From contig JAFGLW010000031.1 of assembly GCA_016927905.1 (NCBI GenBank), forward strand, positions 154,836-218,835: a DNA stretch of 64,000 nucleotides. The letters run 5' to 3'. This stretch comes from a candidate division CSSED10-310 bacterium. Its GTDB lineage: Bacteria; CSSED10-310; JAFGJC01. Made by a program: the position numbers and the translations under genes. Shown in pieces: positions 35,154 to 44,450 of this stretch; the stretch's first letter is position 1, and each line of letters begins with the position of its first letter. Under the pieces are notes generated by a model. The model was not told the origin of the DNA, did not search any database, and was given only the letters and a program-made list of their open reading frames with translations.

Positions 35154-36341
35154 ATGCCGTTGATCAATTCCGTTGTCAAATCAGCCGTCAGACAGAAACA
35201 CCCGGATCACATCATCATCGAAGATCTGGAGACGAACGAAAAATTCGAATATCATGCCGAATCCGCCGATCAGTATGTCGAATCGGAAATCCTGCAGATC
35301 CGCGTGGAGGGACTGGAGCGGAATTTTGAAATCCATCGAAAAGACCGGTTGAAAGGGCCGGTCATCGATTCCGAATTGAACCCGCTGATATCAACCGGCT
35401 TGTCGTTTCGTTTGAAGGAATGGAATTCGTGGAATCCCGAACACCTGTACGGTCAACCCGCAGCCAGGGATTTTTTCCCCCACCACATGGATGTCAAATG
35501 CTTTCGCAGCTTTGAAATCCTGGCTCCGAAATTGGCCGAAACCAAACACCACCAGATGCTCGATACCGCCCGGAAGCACCTTCTGGATCACGATATCGAC
35601 AAATCACGCTACATCCTGAGTCAGTTGTTGAGTGAGGTTCCCGGGCATCTGGAGTCAATCCGGTTGCTGGGATTCATGCATCTTCAGAAATCGCAGCTGG
35701 ATGTTGCCGAGAAATATTTCCGGACCGGCATGAATCTCCTGGAACCGAGTTTAACGGCTGATTCCAAACCATTCATCCTGCCTGGAAACAGAATCGGCAA
35801 TTATTTCTACCTGTCTTTCCTGCTGGGAACCGCTTTTTTTCATGAACACCGGGACAACTCTGAAAAAGCCCTGGAATACTACTGGAAATGTTACCGGCTC
35901 GATCCCCTGGATCATCTCGCCGCCAGGCATGCCATTTACCGCATCTCGAACCAGCCCATGCCGTTCGTGGGCAAGAAGCATTCCGGTGCGGTTGATCCCT
36001 ATGCATTTATCGACAAGTACGATATTCCCATCCATGATGTTTACGACCCGTCGTTGCGGATTAATCCGGACCAATGGCTCGATTGGCCTGAGAGTTACCG
36101 GTACATTCTGATATTGAAATCACACACGCGGGATCCTGGATTCCGGGACCGCGACCCGGATACCATCCACGGTCACATGGCCATCCACTACCTGGCCGAA
36201 ACCGCTCTGGCATTGAACGATCCCCCGCAGATCCGGCTGGAAGTCGCCAGACTGATCGCCGGAGGTATGAGCCGGCAGGAAACAATTCACTTTCTGGGTG
36301 AACAGCTTCTGAAAGGCATGCAATCATCCGAGAATCAGTAG
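35154..36341 (+). CDS. TPR-containing protein with DUF1841-like C-terminus
   Basis: This is a soluble protein of 395 residues. The first 110 residues are a beta-rich head without a recognised family. Residues 130-260 hold TPR-like helical repeats (RYILSQLLSEVPGHLESIRLLG, AEKYFRTGMNLLEP, ALEYYWKCYRLDPLDHLAARHAIY). The last 55 residues (IHGHMAIHYLAETALALND, EVARLIAGGMSRQETIHFLG) resemble DUF1841-type ends with HxxxHxxxE spacing. ATG 35154 is preceded by TGGAG; the open frame upstream runs back into the glycosyltransferase gene without a start signal. It is probably a scaffold or regulatory protein; the function is unknown. Confidence 0.6.
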   Translation: MPLINSVVKSAVRQKHPDHIIIEDLETNEKFEYHAESADQYVESEILQIRVEGLERNFEIHRKDRLKGPVIDSELNPLISTGLSFRLKEWNSWNPEHLYGQPAARDFFPHHMDVKCFRSFEILAPKLAETKHHQMLDTARKHLLDHDIDKSRYILSQLLSEVPGHLESIRLLGFMHLQKSQLDVAEKYFRTGMNLLEPSLTADSKPFILPGNRIGNYFYLSFLLGTAFFHEHRDNSEKALEYYWKCYRLDPLDHLAARHAIYRISNQPMPFVGKKHSGAVDPYAFIDKYDIPIHDVYDPSLRINPDQWLDWPESYRYILILKSHTRDPGFRDRDPDTIHGHMAIHYLAETALALNDPPQIRLEVARLIAGGMSRQETIHFLGEQLLKGMQSSENQ

Positions 36342-36485
36342 GCATCCCGGAATGATGATGCGGCCAGGCGGGAGATTGCAGTTTTTCATAAGAGTCTGAA
36401 ACCGCGTGGTGATGAGTGGATACTGACGGGTGCATGGATCGAAACGGGAAACGGGATTTACGGAAGTTGTGAACCCGTGCAAAGA

Positions 36486-37904
36486 TCAGTGGTGAGAATA
36501 TTCCCCACCCCCGATAAACTCCCGGAGATGGCATTCCCCGGGTATCATATCGAACGACAGCTCTTTCAAGGGCACCAGCGATTTCAACAGGCGCCGTACC
36601 CGTTCCCCCCGGATATAAGCATCCAGTCTCCCCTGCTTGAGAAACCGTTCCGGATCCGGGAAATCGGCGCCCATGGCGGCTGCGAGCACCGGAAGCTCAA
36701 ACGATAAACCGCCGTCCACAATGGCATCGACCGTCTTGACGAACGGCATCATGTCTCTCAGTTCCGCCTTCCTCACGAAGTGCCAGTGACCGAGGGTCAT
36801 ATAGGGCGTGTGATTCCGGTGATCACGGTCCCGGAGCATCCGCCGGAGCATCCGGATGTCGGTTCCCTTGGTAAAAATACCATCGGTCCCGTCACCCAGT
36901 TTGACCAAGCTAAAAGCTTCGATATACAGCTTGAACTTCAGATTTTCCGGCACACTGGAGGTCATGGGAGGATACAGGCCGTGCAGACTGTCCAGAAGCA
37001 GTATTTCATCGCTGTGAATCTGCAATTCCTCTGCATCCGGGATGCTGCGCCCCAGCTTGAAATCATAAACTGGTTTCCAGATCTTTTTCCCCTCAAGCAG
37101 CTTCTCCATATGCTCATTGATCAATCCAAGCCTTAAAGCCTGGGGTGTTTCGAAATCCCAGTCACCGAATGCATCTCTCGGGTAATCCGACAGTCCGGTG
37201 AAATAGTCGTCCAGGTTCAACGCTCGCAGTTTCAGACCCACCCGCTTCAGACGGTCCGCCAGTTTCATTGTGGTAGTGGTCTTCCCGGAAGACGACGGGC
37301 CGGTCACCAGCAGAACCCGGATATTACCCTTTGCGAAGAACCGCTCCGCCACCGTCTCGATTTCGGATTCATAACGCCCGATGGCGGCGTGTACCAGCTC
37401 CTTGAATCTGCCGCTCAGAACCCAGGCATTGAGTTTCTGCACGGTGTCGCAGGTGTTTTCCGCATTCCAGTTCAGTATTTCTTCCAGTTTCTCGGCCGGG
37501 AAACCGTTACCGGCGAATTGATCTGGGGATATATCCCCTTCCCGGATCTTCGATTTGCCCCACCGGTACACTTCATAAACATCCGCCGTATCCACAAAAC
37601 CCCTGCTGCGCAGGACATGGACCACCTGGTCCTGAATGGTCTCGACATCCGGCGGCGAATCAACATTCTGGTTGGACCGATTCGAATTCAGGCACATCAG
37701 GACATCATCCCGGAGCAGTTCCGCGATTTCCCGGTCGCTCTTGTTCTTGAAACTGTTGTATATGGTACCGGGAATAATGTCCTGGGCAAACCCGCCGATC
37801 GATCCAGCGGCGCGCAGAATCGCGTTGGTAATCCGGGAAGTATCGAACGGAACAACCGCTCCGGTCCGCTTCTTGATCCTCGCGATCTTGTTCTCAACAG
37901 CCAT
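36486..37904 (-). CDS. Uridine kinase-like P-loop kinase with N-terminal ATP-cone
   Basis: This 472-residue protein starts with an ATP-cone-like regulatory domain (about residues 8-105; KKRTGAVVPFDTSRITNAIL). A P-loop kinase of the uridine kinase/phosphoribulokinase family follows: Walker A GPSSSGKTT at 202-210, NLDDYFTG near 230, and LLDSLHGLYP near 310. The ATP-cone usually senses ATP/dATP in ribonucleotide reductases and NrdR; fused to a kinase it would allow control by nucleotide level. Several bacteria have such fusions. The substrate may be uridine/cytidine or another sugar-phosphate. It stands alone on the minus strand. Confidence 0.75.
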   Translation of the reverse strand: MAVENKIARIKKRTGAVVPFDTSRITNAILRAAGSIGGFAQDIIPGTIYNSFKNKSDREIAELLRDDVLMCLNSNRSNQNVDSPPDVETIQDQVVHVLRSRGFVDTADVYEVYRWGKSKIREGDISPDQFAGNGFPAEKLEEILNWNAENTCDTVQKLNAWVLSGRFKELVHAAIGRYESEIETVAERFFAKGNIRVLLVTGPSSSGKTTTTMKLADRLKRVGLKLRALNLDDYFTGLSDYPRDAFGDWDFETPQALRLGLINEHMEKLLEGKKIWKPVYDFKLGRSIPDAEELQIHSDEILLLDSLHGLYPPMTSSVPENLKFKLYIEAFSLVKLGDGTDGIFTKGTDIRMLRRMLRDRDHRNHTPYMTLGHWHFVRKAELRDMMPFVKTVDAIVDGGLSFELPVLAAAMGADFPDPERFLKQGRLDAYIRGERVRRLLKSLVPLKELSFDMIPGECHLREFIGGGEYSHH

Positions 37905-38010
37905 CCTGTGTGCTCCTTTCCGGGACCGGACGGCATCATACCCTTATCCCCCAAAACGATCAAATTCCCGGGCCGGGCAGCTCCAACGACACCTCATGGC
38001 GCTCTGGCCG

Positions 38011-39186
38011 TCACTCATCCGTCTGGTCAATAATCAATGCGGAATCCCGGAGGAACGGCTCCTGACGGATTTTGATGATCCGGACGGGGGTTGTCCGGGT
38101 GCTGGCATACAACTGATCGGAACCCGCCAGCAGGGTCATAACGAAATCCTCGCCCGGTATCAGCGTCAGCGTATCCATCCGCATCAGACCATCCAGCCGG
38201 ATCTTGACGATTTTTCCGGGAGCGGTCATGGTACCGAAATAACCATATTCCTCCCGGTCATCCAATCCCGCCGTCATCAGAAAATCGTCTCCATATCCCA
38301 GAATCAAACGGTCGAAAGACAAGTCGGCCAGGTTAAGCCGGATGATTCTTCCCGGAATCGTCCAGGTCCCGAAATAGGCGTAGAGCCCTTTTGAATCCAC
38401 AATTGCGCAACGGAGATAATCATCGTGATTGCCCAAAGTGATTGTGCGGGTTTTTGTGAAATCCTCCAGCTTAAACTGAACAATTTTACCCGGTTTCGTA
38501 TCCGTACCAAAATAAGCATATTGCCCCGAAGGATCGATAACCGCACATTTCAATTCCATCTCGCCCCGATCCAATTCGACGGCATCCACCCATTTCATGG
38601 TCTGAGTGTCCACCTTGACAACTCGCCCGGGATCCGTCCAGGTTCCGAAATAAGCGGTTATACCGTCCGGAGCGACTGCCGCACAATGCACATCGGCTTC
38701 CTCCCGTTCCAGCTCCAGTGAATCCAGCCGACGGAGCGGATCGAGCTGAATCTTGATGATCCTGGACGGATCTGTCAGGGTTCCGAAACAGGCATATCCG
38801 TGCTCGATATGAATCGTCCCGGTCATGACCGGTGTCTCGAGCAATTCCAGGTCCAGTGTCGACGATATCCTGAAATCGTTCAGATCAACTTGTACGATCC
38901 TGGCCGGAACCGTATCACTGCCGTAATAGGCTGTATTCGTAACCGGATCGATAACCGCCGATTTGAATGTGTTATCTGCCAGAAACCGGTCGGAGACTTC
39001 AGGTTGCCTCGTCGATGCCGGCATTCCCTGACCGGTTCCCATGTCATCGTGACGGGACGGGGGCGTTCCAGCCGATCTGCGATCGCCCAAGATCAGTATG
39101 GTCAGGAACAGGACCACAGAAAACAGAAACACCATGGCCAGTCTGCGGTCGGTTAAAAATGATGGATCCCCGTCCGGTTTTGCCAT
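38011..39186 (-). CDS. Membrane-anchored beta-propeller with YFGT repeats
   Basis: This 391-residue protein has one N-terminal membrane helix (about 17-36). From residue 80 on, a repeat of 40-46 residues occurs about seven times, each with a core AYFGTxTxPGRIVK followed by LDxL and an acidic-turn segment (AYFGTWTDPGRVVKVD, AYFGTDTKPGKIVQFK, AYFGTWTIPGRIIRLN, GYFGTMTAPGKIVKIR). This spacing suggests a YVTN/WD-like propeller in the periplasm. No enzyme motif is visible. It is separated by 76 bases from the upstream NapH-like gene on the same strand, so it may belong to that unit. Confidence 0.65.
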   Translation of the reverse strand: MAKPDGDPSFLTDRRLAMVFLFSVVLFLTILILGDRRSAGTPPSRHDDMGTGQGMPASTRQPEVSDRFLADNTFKSAVIDPVTNTAYYGSDTVPARIVQVDLNDFRISSTLDLELLETPVMTGTIHIEHGYACFGTLTDPSRIIKIQLDPLRRLDSLELEREEADVHCAAVAPDGITAYFGTWTDPGRVVKVDTQTMKWVDAVELDRGEMELKCAVIDPSGQYAYFGTDTKPGKIVQFKLEDFTKTRTITLGNHDDYLRCAIVDSKGLYAYFGTWTIPGRIIRLNLADLSFDRLILGYGDDFLMTAGLDDREEYGYFGTMTAPGKIVKIRLDGLMRMDTLTLIPGEDFVMTLLAGSDQLYASTRTTPVRIIKIRQEPFLRDSALIIDQTDE

Positions 39187-39262
39187 CCGGGATCACTCCT
39201 TCGGTAGGAAAGATGCACGGGGAGCGCTCTTTCGTCCTGAAGATCCGGAAAACAATTTAGAT

Positions 39263-40843
39263 TCAATACCCATAGGGTGATCCCGGCACAAACGCCTCTC
39301 CCGTTTCATGCCGCGTTTCCCCGGCTCTGGTGACGATGATCGCCGACCGGCCGGTTACAGGGCACTTGGTCTCACATATCCCGCAACCGATACACAATTC
39401 GTCGATGACATATGGCTGTTTGACCGTGACGGTTTCCCCGTGGTCGTTCACGACCGTCGCCAGATGGAACTTGATCGCTTTATCTGGAGTGGGGCAGTGT
39501 TCTTCGCAGACAATGCAGGGAATGCCTTCGGAAAACGGCAGGCAGCGATTCCGATCGATGTATGCCCGTCCGATCACGACTTTCTGTTTTTCAGTCTTAC
39601 TGAGTTTTTTCAGTGCACCGGTCGGGCAGACCTGACCGCACAGTGTGCAGACGAACTCGCAGTAACCGATCCTGGGGATGACAACCGGGGAGAACAAACC
39701 TTCCACTCCCGCCTGCAGAAACGCCGGATGCAGGGCATTGCCGATACAGACTTTCATGCATTCGCCGCACCGGACACACAAAGACAGAAATTCATCTTCC
39801 GCTACCGCGCCCGGGGGCCGGATCAGGAGCGGATTCGGATTTTTGCGGATCGGGCGGATGCCCAGGATTGCGGGAACAATCAACCCGGTTGCGGCCGTTT
39901 CGATAAATGCCCGCCTGGAGATTCCCTCCAAATCGGGCCGGACAACCGGGTTTTTAAACCGGAACGTGATCTTGCTCGACGGGCAGAAGTCCACGCAATC
40001 CAGGCATAGCGTGCAGGCCATGGGCGAGATGCGATTGTCCGCATTGATGGCATTCATCCGGCAGATCGACCGGCATATTCCGCATCCTTCGCACCGTCCC
40101 TGGGAATGTCCCCGCAGCAGCGAATATCTGGATATCCACGACAGTAGAGCTCCCAGAGGACAGAGATTTTTGCACCAGAACCGACGCTGCAGTTTTTCCA
40201 GAGCGAATACGCCCGCCAGAATCAAAGCCGAAATCAAGGCGAGTGAAAAAGCCGGGCTGCTGTAAGGCAGAATAGCTTTTTTTAAAACCGTGTTCACCGG
40301 TTCGGTAAACCTGGAAAGCCACTCCGGGCCATGGGTGTAGGCCATATCGAACGGATGGGACACGATGGTTTTCAGTGCGGGATCTAAAGCCAGTGTTATT
40401 CCCCGTACCAATATGGAAAACGGATCGAAATAACCGACGAGCGGCACGGAAAACAGAGCTGAAATTAAAATCAATACCAATAAAACATGCTTGATTTTCC
40501 GGTCGTTTTTAAAACGGATTTCGCGCCCGGACCGGATGAACCGGTGGGAAAAATCCAGCAGTGTCCCCATCGGGCAGACCCAGTTGCAGAAAAAGCGACC
40601 GAGAAGGAGTGTCAGACCTACAGTGATCAGAGACAACAGCAGCAGCGCCACGACCGTTTTCGCCGCGAGCATGACCGACAAAGCAATCAGCGGGTCGATC
40701 CGGAAGATGAGATTGACCGCGTAAGGGATTTGATCGGTGCCGTTGTAGTCCGTCTTGCGGAAAAGAAACAGAAATATCGCAAGAAACACGATCTGGCTGA
40801 TTATCCGCCAGATTCGCTTGGAGTGCAGGAGATCCCATTTCAT
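39263..40843 (-). CDS. NapH/MauN-type membrane polyferredoxin fused to ferredoxin domains
   Basis: This 526-residue protein combines an N-terminal membrane part like NapH/NosR (four to five helices, GRFFCNWVCPMG near 85-96) with 4Fe-4S clusters CEGCGICRSICR and CTLCLDCVDFCP. A Tat-like RRAFIETAATG segment (about 310) is followed by a NapG/MauM-like part with CVRCGECMKVC, CTLCGQVCP, a CIVCEEHCP motif and CIGCGICETKCP. It should pass electrons from the quinone pool to periplasmic or membrane reductases. It is translated from the same strand 12 bases after the DUF362 gene, a common pairing. The terminal reductase is not in the window. Confidence 0.85.
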   Translation of the reverse strand: MKWDLLHSKRIWRIISQIVFLAIFLFLFRKTDYNGTDQIPYAVNLIFRIDPLIALSVMLAAKTVVALLLLSLITVGLTLLLGRFFCNWVCPMGTLLDFSHRFIRSGREIRFKNDRKIKHVLLVLILISALFSVPLVGYFDPFSILVRGITLALDPALKTIVSHPFDMAYTHGPEWLSRFTEPVNTVLKKAILPYSSPAFSLALISALILAGVFALEKLQRRFWCKNLCPLGALLSWISRYSLLRGHSQGRCEGCGICRSICRMNAINADNRISPMACTLCLDCVDFCPSSKITFRFKNPVVRPDLEGISRRAFIETAATGLIVPAILGIRPIRKNPNPLLIRPPGAVAEDEFLSLCVRCGECMKVCIGNALHPAFLQAGVEGLFSPVVIPRIGYCEFVCTLCGQVCPTGALKKLSKTEKQKVVIGRAYIDRNRCLPFSEGIPCIVCEEHCPTPDKAIKFHLATVVNDHGETVTVKQPYVIDELCIGCGICETKCPVTGRSAIIVTRAGETRHETGEAFVPGSPYGY

Positions 40844-40855
40844 GCAGCGGCCTGT

Positions 40856-41773
40856 CTACACGGTGACGATTTTAATTCTATCCAGCTGCATTTCACCCAG
40901 GCCGGACCGGTGAGCCGCCACCGTCGTATCCAGATCTTCCGGTTGATATCCGAACAGGGTGCTGACATAAGCGTCGGAGGCTACGATGTCCGCCGAAGCC
41001 GTCAGGGTGTTCCGGATTCTGACGTCCTCCAGGTTTCCACCGGCCGGACCGTTCCTCAGGAGCATCCGGGTGGCATCGATGATCGTCAGATCGGGCCGGA
41101 TGATCGTGTTGAGATCGGCCAGGCGCTGGCCGATGGCGTGATGGATCTTACCCCGGCTTCCCCCGAGCACTCCCATGACGTTCTTCAAGCCGAGACTCAG
41201 CTTGGTCAGTCCGTGCTGTTTGGCAACCGGAACATTGATATACAGATCCGCTTCGAGTGCTTCCCGGTAAAACTCCCATTTCTGGATCGATTTTCCCATT
41301 GGAATGTCCACCTCGACAAATTTGCGGTTGTCGATGTAGTCGCAGGATACCCGGGAATCTTTCAGAGTTTCGATGGCGGCCTTGATTCCGCTCTGGTGGT
41401 AGCAGAGTCTTTCCTCGTTACAGGTCCGATCGAATACCGCCACACGGGATGCACCCGCTTTCAGAACCTGTTCAACGACTGCGCGGACAATCTCCGGATG
41501 TGTATTCGCGGCGTACTCCGGTGCGCGATTCCAGCCGATATTGGGTTTCACGACAACCCGGTATCCGGGTTTGACGAATGCACCCATCCCCCCCAGCGGT
41601 CCCAGGGCATCTGTGACCAGTCCGGGGTAATCGGTTCCCGTTGCGACAACCAGTACCGGCGTGGAATCGGGGAAAGCGGAAACGGGTGTTTGAATCAACC
41701 GTGACGCTTTTCCTGCAGCGATGGATCCGGCGGTGACGCAGATCGATTTCCGGATGAAATCACGACGGTTCAT
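40856..41773 (-). CDS. DUF362-family protein with Tat signal
   Basis: This 305-residue protein opens with a Tat-type signal, MNRRDFIRKSICVTAGSIAA. The DUF362 core follows: KPGYRVVVKPNIGWNR near 79-94, HPEIVRAVVEQVLKAGASRV, and a C-terminal half with LGLKNVMGVLGG and DLTIIDA. DUF362 proteins are often linked to polyferredoxins and may bind Fe-S clusters or cofactors; the biochemical role is not settled. ATG 41773 is chosen because the Tat motif starts there. The NapH-like gene follows after 12 bases. Confidence 0.8.
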   Translation of the reverse strand: MNRRDFIRKSICVTAGSIAAGKASRLIQTPVSAFPDSTPVLVVATGTDYPGLVTDALGPLGGMGAFVKPGYRVVVKPNIGWNRAPEYAANTHPEIVRAVVEQVLKAGASRVAVFDRTCNEERLCYHQSGIKAAIETLKDSRVSCDYIDNRKFVEVDIPMGKSIQKWEFYREALEADLYINVPVAKQHGLTKLSLGLKNVMGVLGGSRGKIHHAIGQRLADLNTIIRPDLTIIDATRMLLRNGPAGGNLEDVRIRNTLTASADIVASDAYVSTLFGYQPEDLDTTVAAHRSGLGEMQLDRIKIVTV

Positions 41774-41877
41774 CGTTTTCCCCGACCTCCCACGGCATCT
41801 CAACAATATGGTTCACGTTCACCGACAGCAGTCTATCACAAGCCCTCGGAGATATGAAAATCAAACCGGCAGATCCG

Positions 41878-42258
41878 TCAGGCGGGGTAATCCCCCATTC
41901 GGGGAATGATATTGCGCACGCCTCCCCGTGGGTGCGGGTGATCGCCTTCATAACGGGGAATGACGTGGACATGCATGTGAAAGATGCTCTGGCCGGCGAT
42001 TCTGCCGACATTAACGCCAATGTTGTAGCCTTTCGGATTGAAGCGGTTTTCGAGGTATTCACGGCTTTTCAGAATCAGGCGGTGGATTGCCGCTATCTCC
42101 GCTTCGATTGCGTCAAAATACGATCCAAAATGCCGTTTCGGCACAACCAGAAGATGTCCTCTCGCAACCGGATATTGATCAATCAAAACCATGGCCAGTT
42201 CGTTTTTGAATAGAATTTCCCCGGATTGCACATCACAGAAAGGACATGTCCGGGTCAT
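41878..42258 (-). CDS. HIT-family nucleotide hydrolase/transferase
   Basis: This 126-residue protein has the histidine triad SIFHMHVHVIPRY near residues 93-105 and an N-terminal zinc-ribbon-like CPFC. HIT proteins hydrolyse nucleoside phosphoramidates or dinucleoside polyphosphates in the cytosol. The start is ATG 42258 with GGGAAGGATT upstream; the frame extends to 42306 without support. It is 104 bases upstream of the DUF362 gene on the same strand, and probably a separate unit. Confidence 0.88.
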   Translation of the reverse strand: MTRTCPFCDVQSGEILFKNELAMVLIDQYPVARGHLLVVPKRHFGSYFDAIEAEIAAIHRLILKSREYLENRFNPKGYNIGVNVGRIAGQSIFHMHVHVIPRYEGDHPHPRGGVRNIIPRMGDYPA

Positions 42259-42332
42259 GGCAATCCTTCCCGGACCGCTGGACATTCCGGAAGCGCTGCA
42301 AAACAAAAAATTTTCATGATCTGAAATAACTT

Positions 42333-42755
42333 TTACCGGGGTTCCGGGGCATCGGATTTATCTTTGGATGCAGCCTTGACATACTGGATGATAGTCTCAA
42401 CTTCACTTTTTGACAGTTCACCGTCACTGTCGGCTTTGTTTATCAACACCGTGAATGTCTGGATCTCCTCCTGGGAAATACGTCCCGCCTTTGCCGCATC
42501 CACAGCCTGCCCGAAGACCTCCCGTAAGGTTTCCCGGTCCACCGCATCTTCCGGCAATCGCTCCATGATGCGGTTTTCAGCATATTCCACGGCGATTTCA
42601 GGAGCCTTATGGATAAAGTACCGGATCGCAACGAAACAACCGACTGAAACCAAAACACCCAGTAAAACAAACACCAGACAACCGATCATCAACCACTTCA
42701 ACCAGCCGCTTTTCTGGGGCTGCGTTCCAGCAGGCACCGTGCTTTCATTCGCCAT
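42333..42755 (-). CDS. Small single-helix membrane protein of unknown function
   Basis: I do not recognise this 140-residue protein. One membrane helix lies at about residues 22-48 (WLMIGCLVFVLLGVLVSVGC), followed by a charged helical domain on the far side. The last part contains NKADSDGELSKSEVETIIQY, which looks like a single EF-hand-type loop (DSDGELSKSE), so calcium binding is conceivable. ATG 42755 has AAAGGAGG just upstream. It is transcribed away from the third ATP-grasp gene, with 198 bases between them. Confidence 0.6.
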   Translation of the reverse strand: MANESTVPAGTQPQKSGWLKWLMIGCLVFVLLGVLVSVGCFVAIRYFIHKAPEIAVEYAENRIMERLPEDAVDRETLREVFGQAVDAAKAGRISQEEIQTFTVLINKADSDGELSKSEVETIIQYVKAASKDKSDAPEPR

Positions 42756-42953
42756 GAGAACCTCCTTTTAACCGGTTCGTATAATCCCGATATCAGCAGA
42801 ATACCATTTATTTCTGCGGTTCAAAAGGGATAAACAGGTAACGTCAGGCCGATCTTGAACACACCGCGCCGAGTCGGTTTCAAGACTTGACTTGATCCGG
42901 CCGCATCACTACACTCCCTCATCCGGTTTACGGACCAACATAAGGAGGAAACC

Positions 42954-44333
42954 ATGCAGGATATCTTTGTTCGACAAATCGAAGCGAGATATGACGACAT
43001 ATTGCGGCAGCTTGAAGATTCCGGCATGTCGGGATACTCCCTGATGAAGGAATTGACACAGCGTTATGTATCAGCCAAATGCCTGTCGGGAGGCAAACCT
43101 TTTCCGACGTTCCTGAAACCCGCATTCATCTCCGAAACTCAGATGGCGGACATCCGCCGGATAACCAATATCATCATGAAATGTCTTGAAAAGGTGTCGA
43201 ACCTTTTTTTCGAGGATGCCCGGTACCGTTCCGTCTTCGAACTGGCTCCGGGGGAAACCGAACTGGCGAGTGTCCGGACCCGCTACCCGCAGAAGGTTCA
43301 GCATGCCCGGCTGGATGCGTTTATAACCGATGGAAAGATCCAGTTCTGTGAATTCAACTGCGATACTCCGGGCGGTCCGGGATATTCCGATATCCAGGTT
43401 GATCTGCTTCTGAATACGCCTCCGATGATCGAGCTGAGCAAGGAATACGACGTGATCCGGGACCGGTTCATGCAAAATGTTCTGGACAGCCTGCTCGACT
43501 GCTACCGTTACTATGGTTGGGACGGCAGCTCGAAACCCCGGATTTTGATACACACCCTGTTCGATCTGGATCCGACCATGGAGGAGCTGTATGTTCTTCA
43601 GAATTATTTTCAGAGCTGCGGTCATGAATGCATCGTGGCCCAGCCCCAGGACTGCAGTTATGAAGACGGTGTTTTGATGGTGGCGGGCCGGCCGGTTGAA
43701 CTGGTGTATCGGCGGGGTGCAACCCAGTGGTGGCTCAGCCACAAGGATAAATACACGGCCCTGTGGAATGCATACTCCGACGGCGCCATCTGCATGGCCA
43801 ATCCCCTGAATTCGAAGCTGGCCGGCAAGAAATCGCTCATGGCCGTTCTCCAATCCGAAACCATGCAGTCCAAACTGACCGATGAGGAGAAAGAGGTCGT
43901 GGTGGAGCATATTCCATGGACGCGAATAGTCGAAGACACCCAGACCACATACCGGTATCAACCCGTTTCCATACTGGATTTCCTGCGTGAAAACCGTGAA
44001 AACATGGTGATGAAGCCCATTGGACTTTACGGCGGAAAAAACGTGTCCATCGGACGCGAAATGAACCCCAAAGACTGGAACGATGCCATCCAAACAGCAG
44101 CCAGGGAACGATACGTGGCTCAGGAATACATTCCCATCCCGGAGATTTCCCTGCCGGTTTTCACCGAAACCGGTCTGGCGTTCACGTCCAAGAAGGTCAA
44201 CATGAATTTCTTTGCCTTCAACGGAGAGTACGCCGGCGGGATGGCGCGGGTATCGGACAGTTCCATCATCAACATTTCCGCCGGAGGCGGTCTGATCCCG
44301 ATACTGCTGGCGAAGGAAAAAACCCGGTCCTGA
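42954..44333 (+). CDS. Circularly permuted ATP-grasp ligase, paralog 3 (without a proteasome-like pair)
   Basis: This 459-residue paralog of the genes at 17226 and 25220 has FCEFNCDTPGGPGYSDIQ near 127-144, VYRRGATQWW near 245, IPWTRIVEDTQT near 320, the nucleotide loop VMKPIGLYGGKNVSIG (about 353-368) and RVSDSSIINISAGGGL at the end. GGKN instead of GGKG is a small change in the loop. AAGGAGGAAACC precedes ATG 42954. No proteasome-like genes are beside it; instead a TMTC-like glycosyltransferase and radical SAM operon starts 117 bases downstream on the same strand. It may form an amide bond in a different pathway. Confidence 0.8.
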   Translation: MQDIFVRQIEARYDDILRQLEDSGMSGYSLMKELTQRYVSAKCLSGGKPFPTFLKPAFISETQMADIRRITNIIMKCLEKVSNLFFEDARYRSVFELAPGETELASVRTRYPQKVQHARLDAFITDGKIQFCEFNCDTPGGPGYSDIQVDLLLNTPPMIELSKEYDVIRDRFMQNVLDSLLDCYRYYGWDGSSKPRILIHTLFDLDPTMEELYVLQNYFQSCGHECIVAQPQDCSYEDGVLMVAGRPVELVYRRGATQWWLSHKDKYTALWNAYSDGAICMANPLNSKLAGKKSLMAVLQSETMQSKLTDEEKEVVVEHIPWTRIVEDTQTTYRYQPVSILDFLRENRENMVMKPIGLYGGKNVSIGREMNPKDWNDAIQTAARERYVAQEYIPIPEISLPVFTETGLAFTSKKVNMNFFAFNGEYAGGMARVSDSSIINISAGGGLIPILLAKEKTRS

Positions 44334-44450
44334 GATCCCGGGCACCCGGGTTCGGAGTATCGGCTCCCCCCGTAACAACCCGACCCGGTGATTTTGCCTG
44401 AACCTGCGGTTTTTTGACAATCCGGGCATCTCCCCTTACATTCTCTCTCA

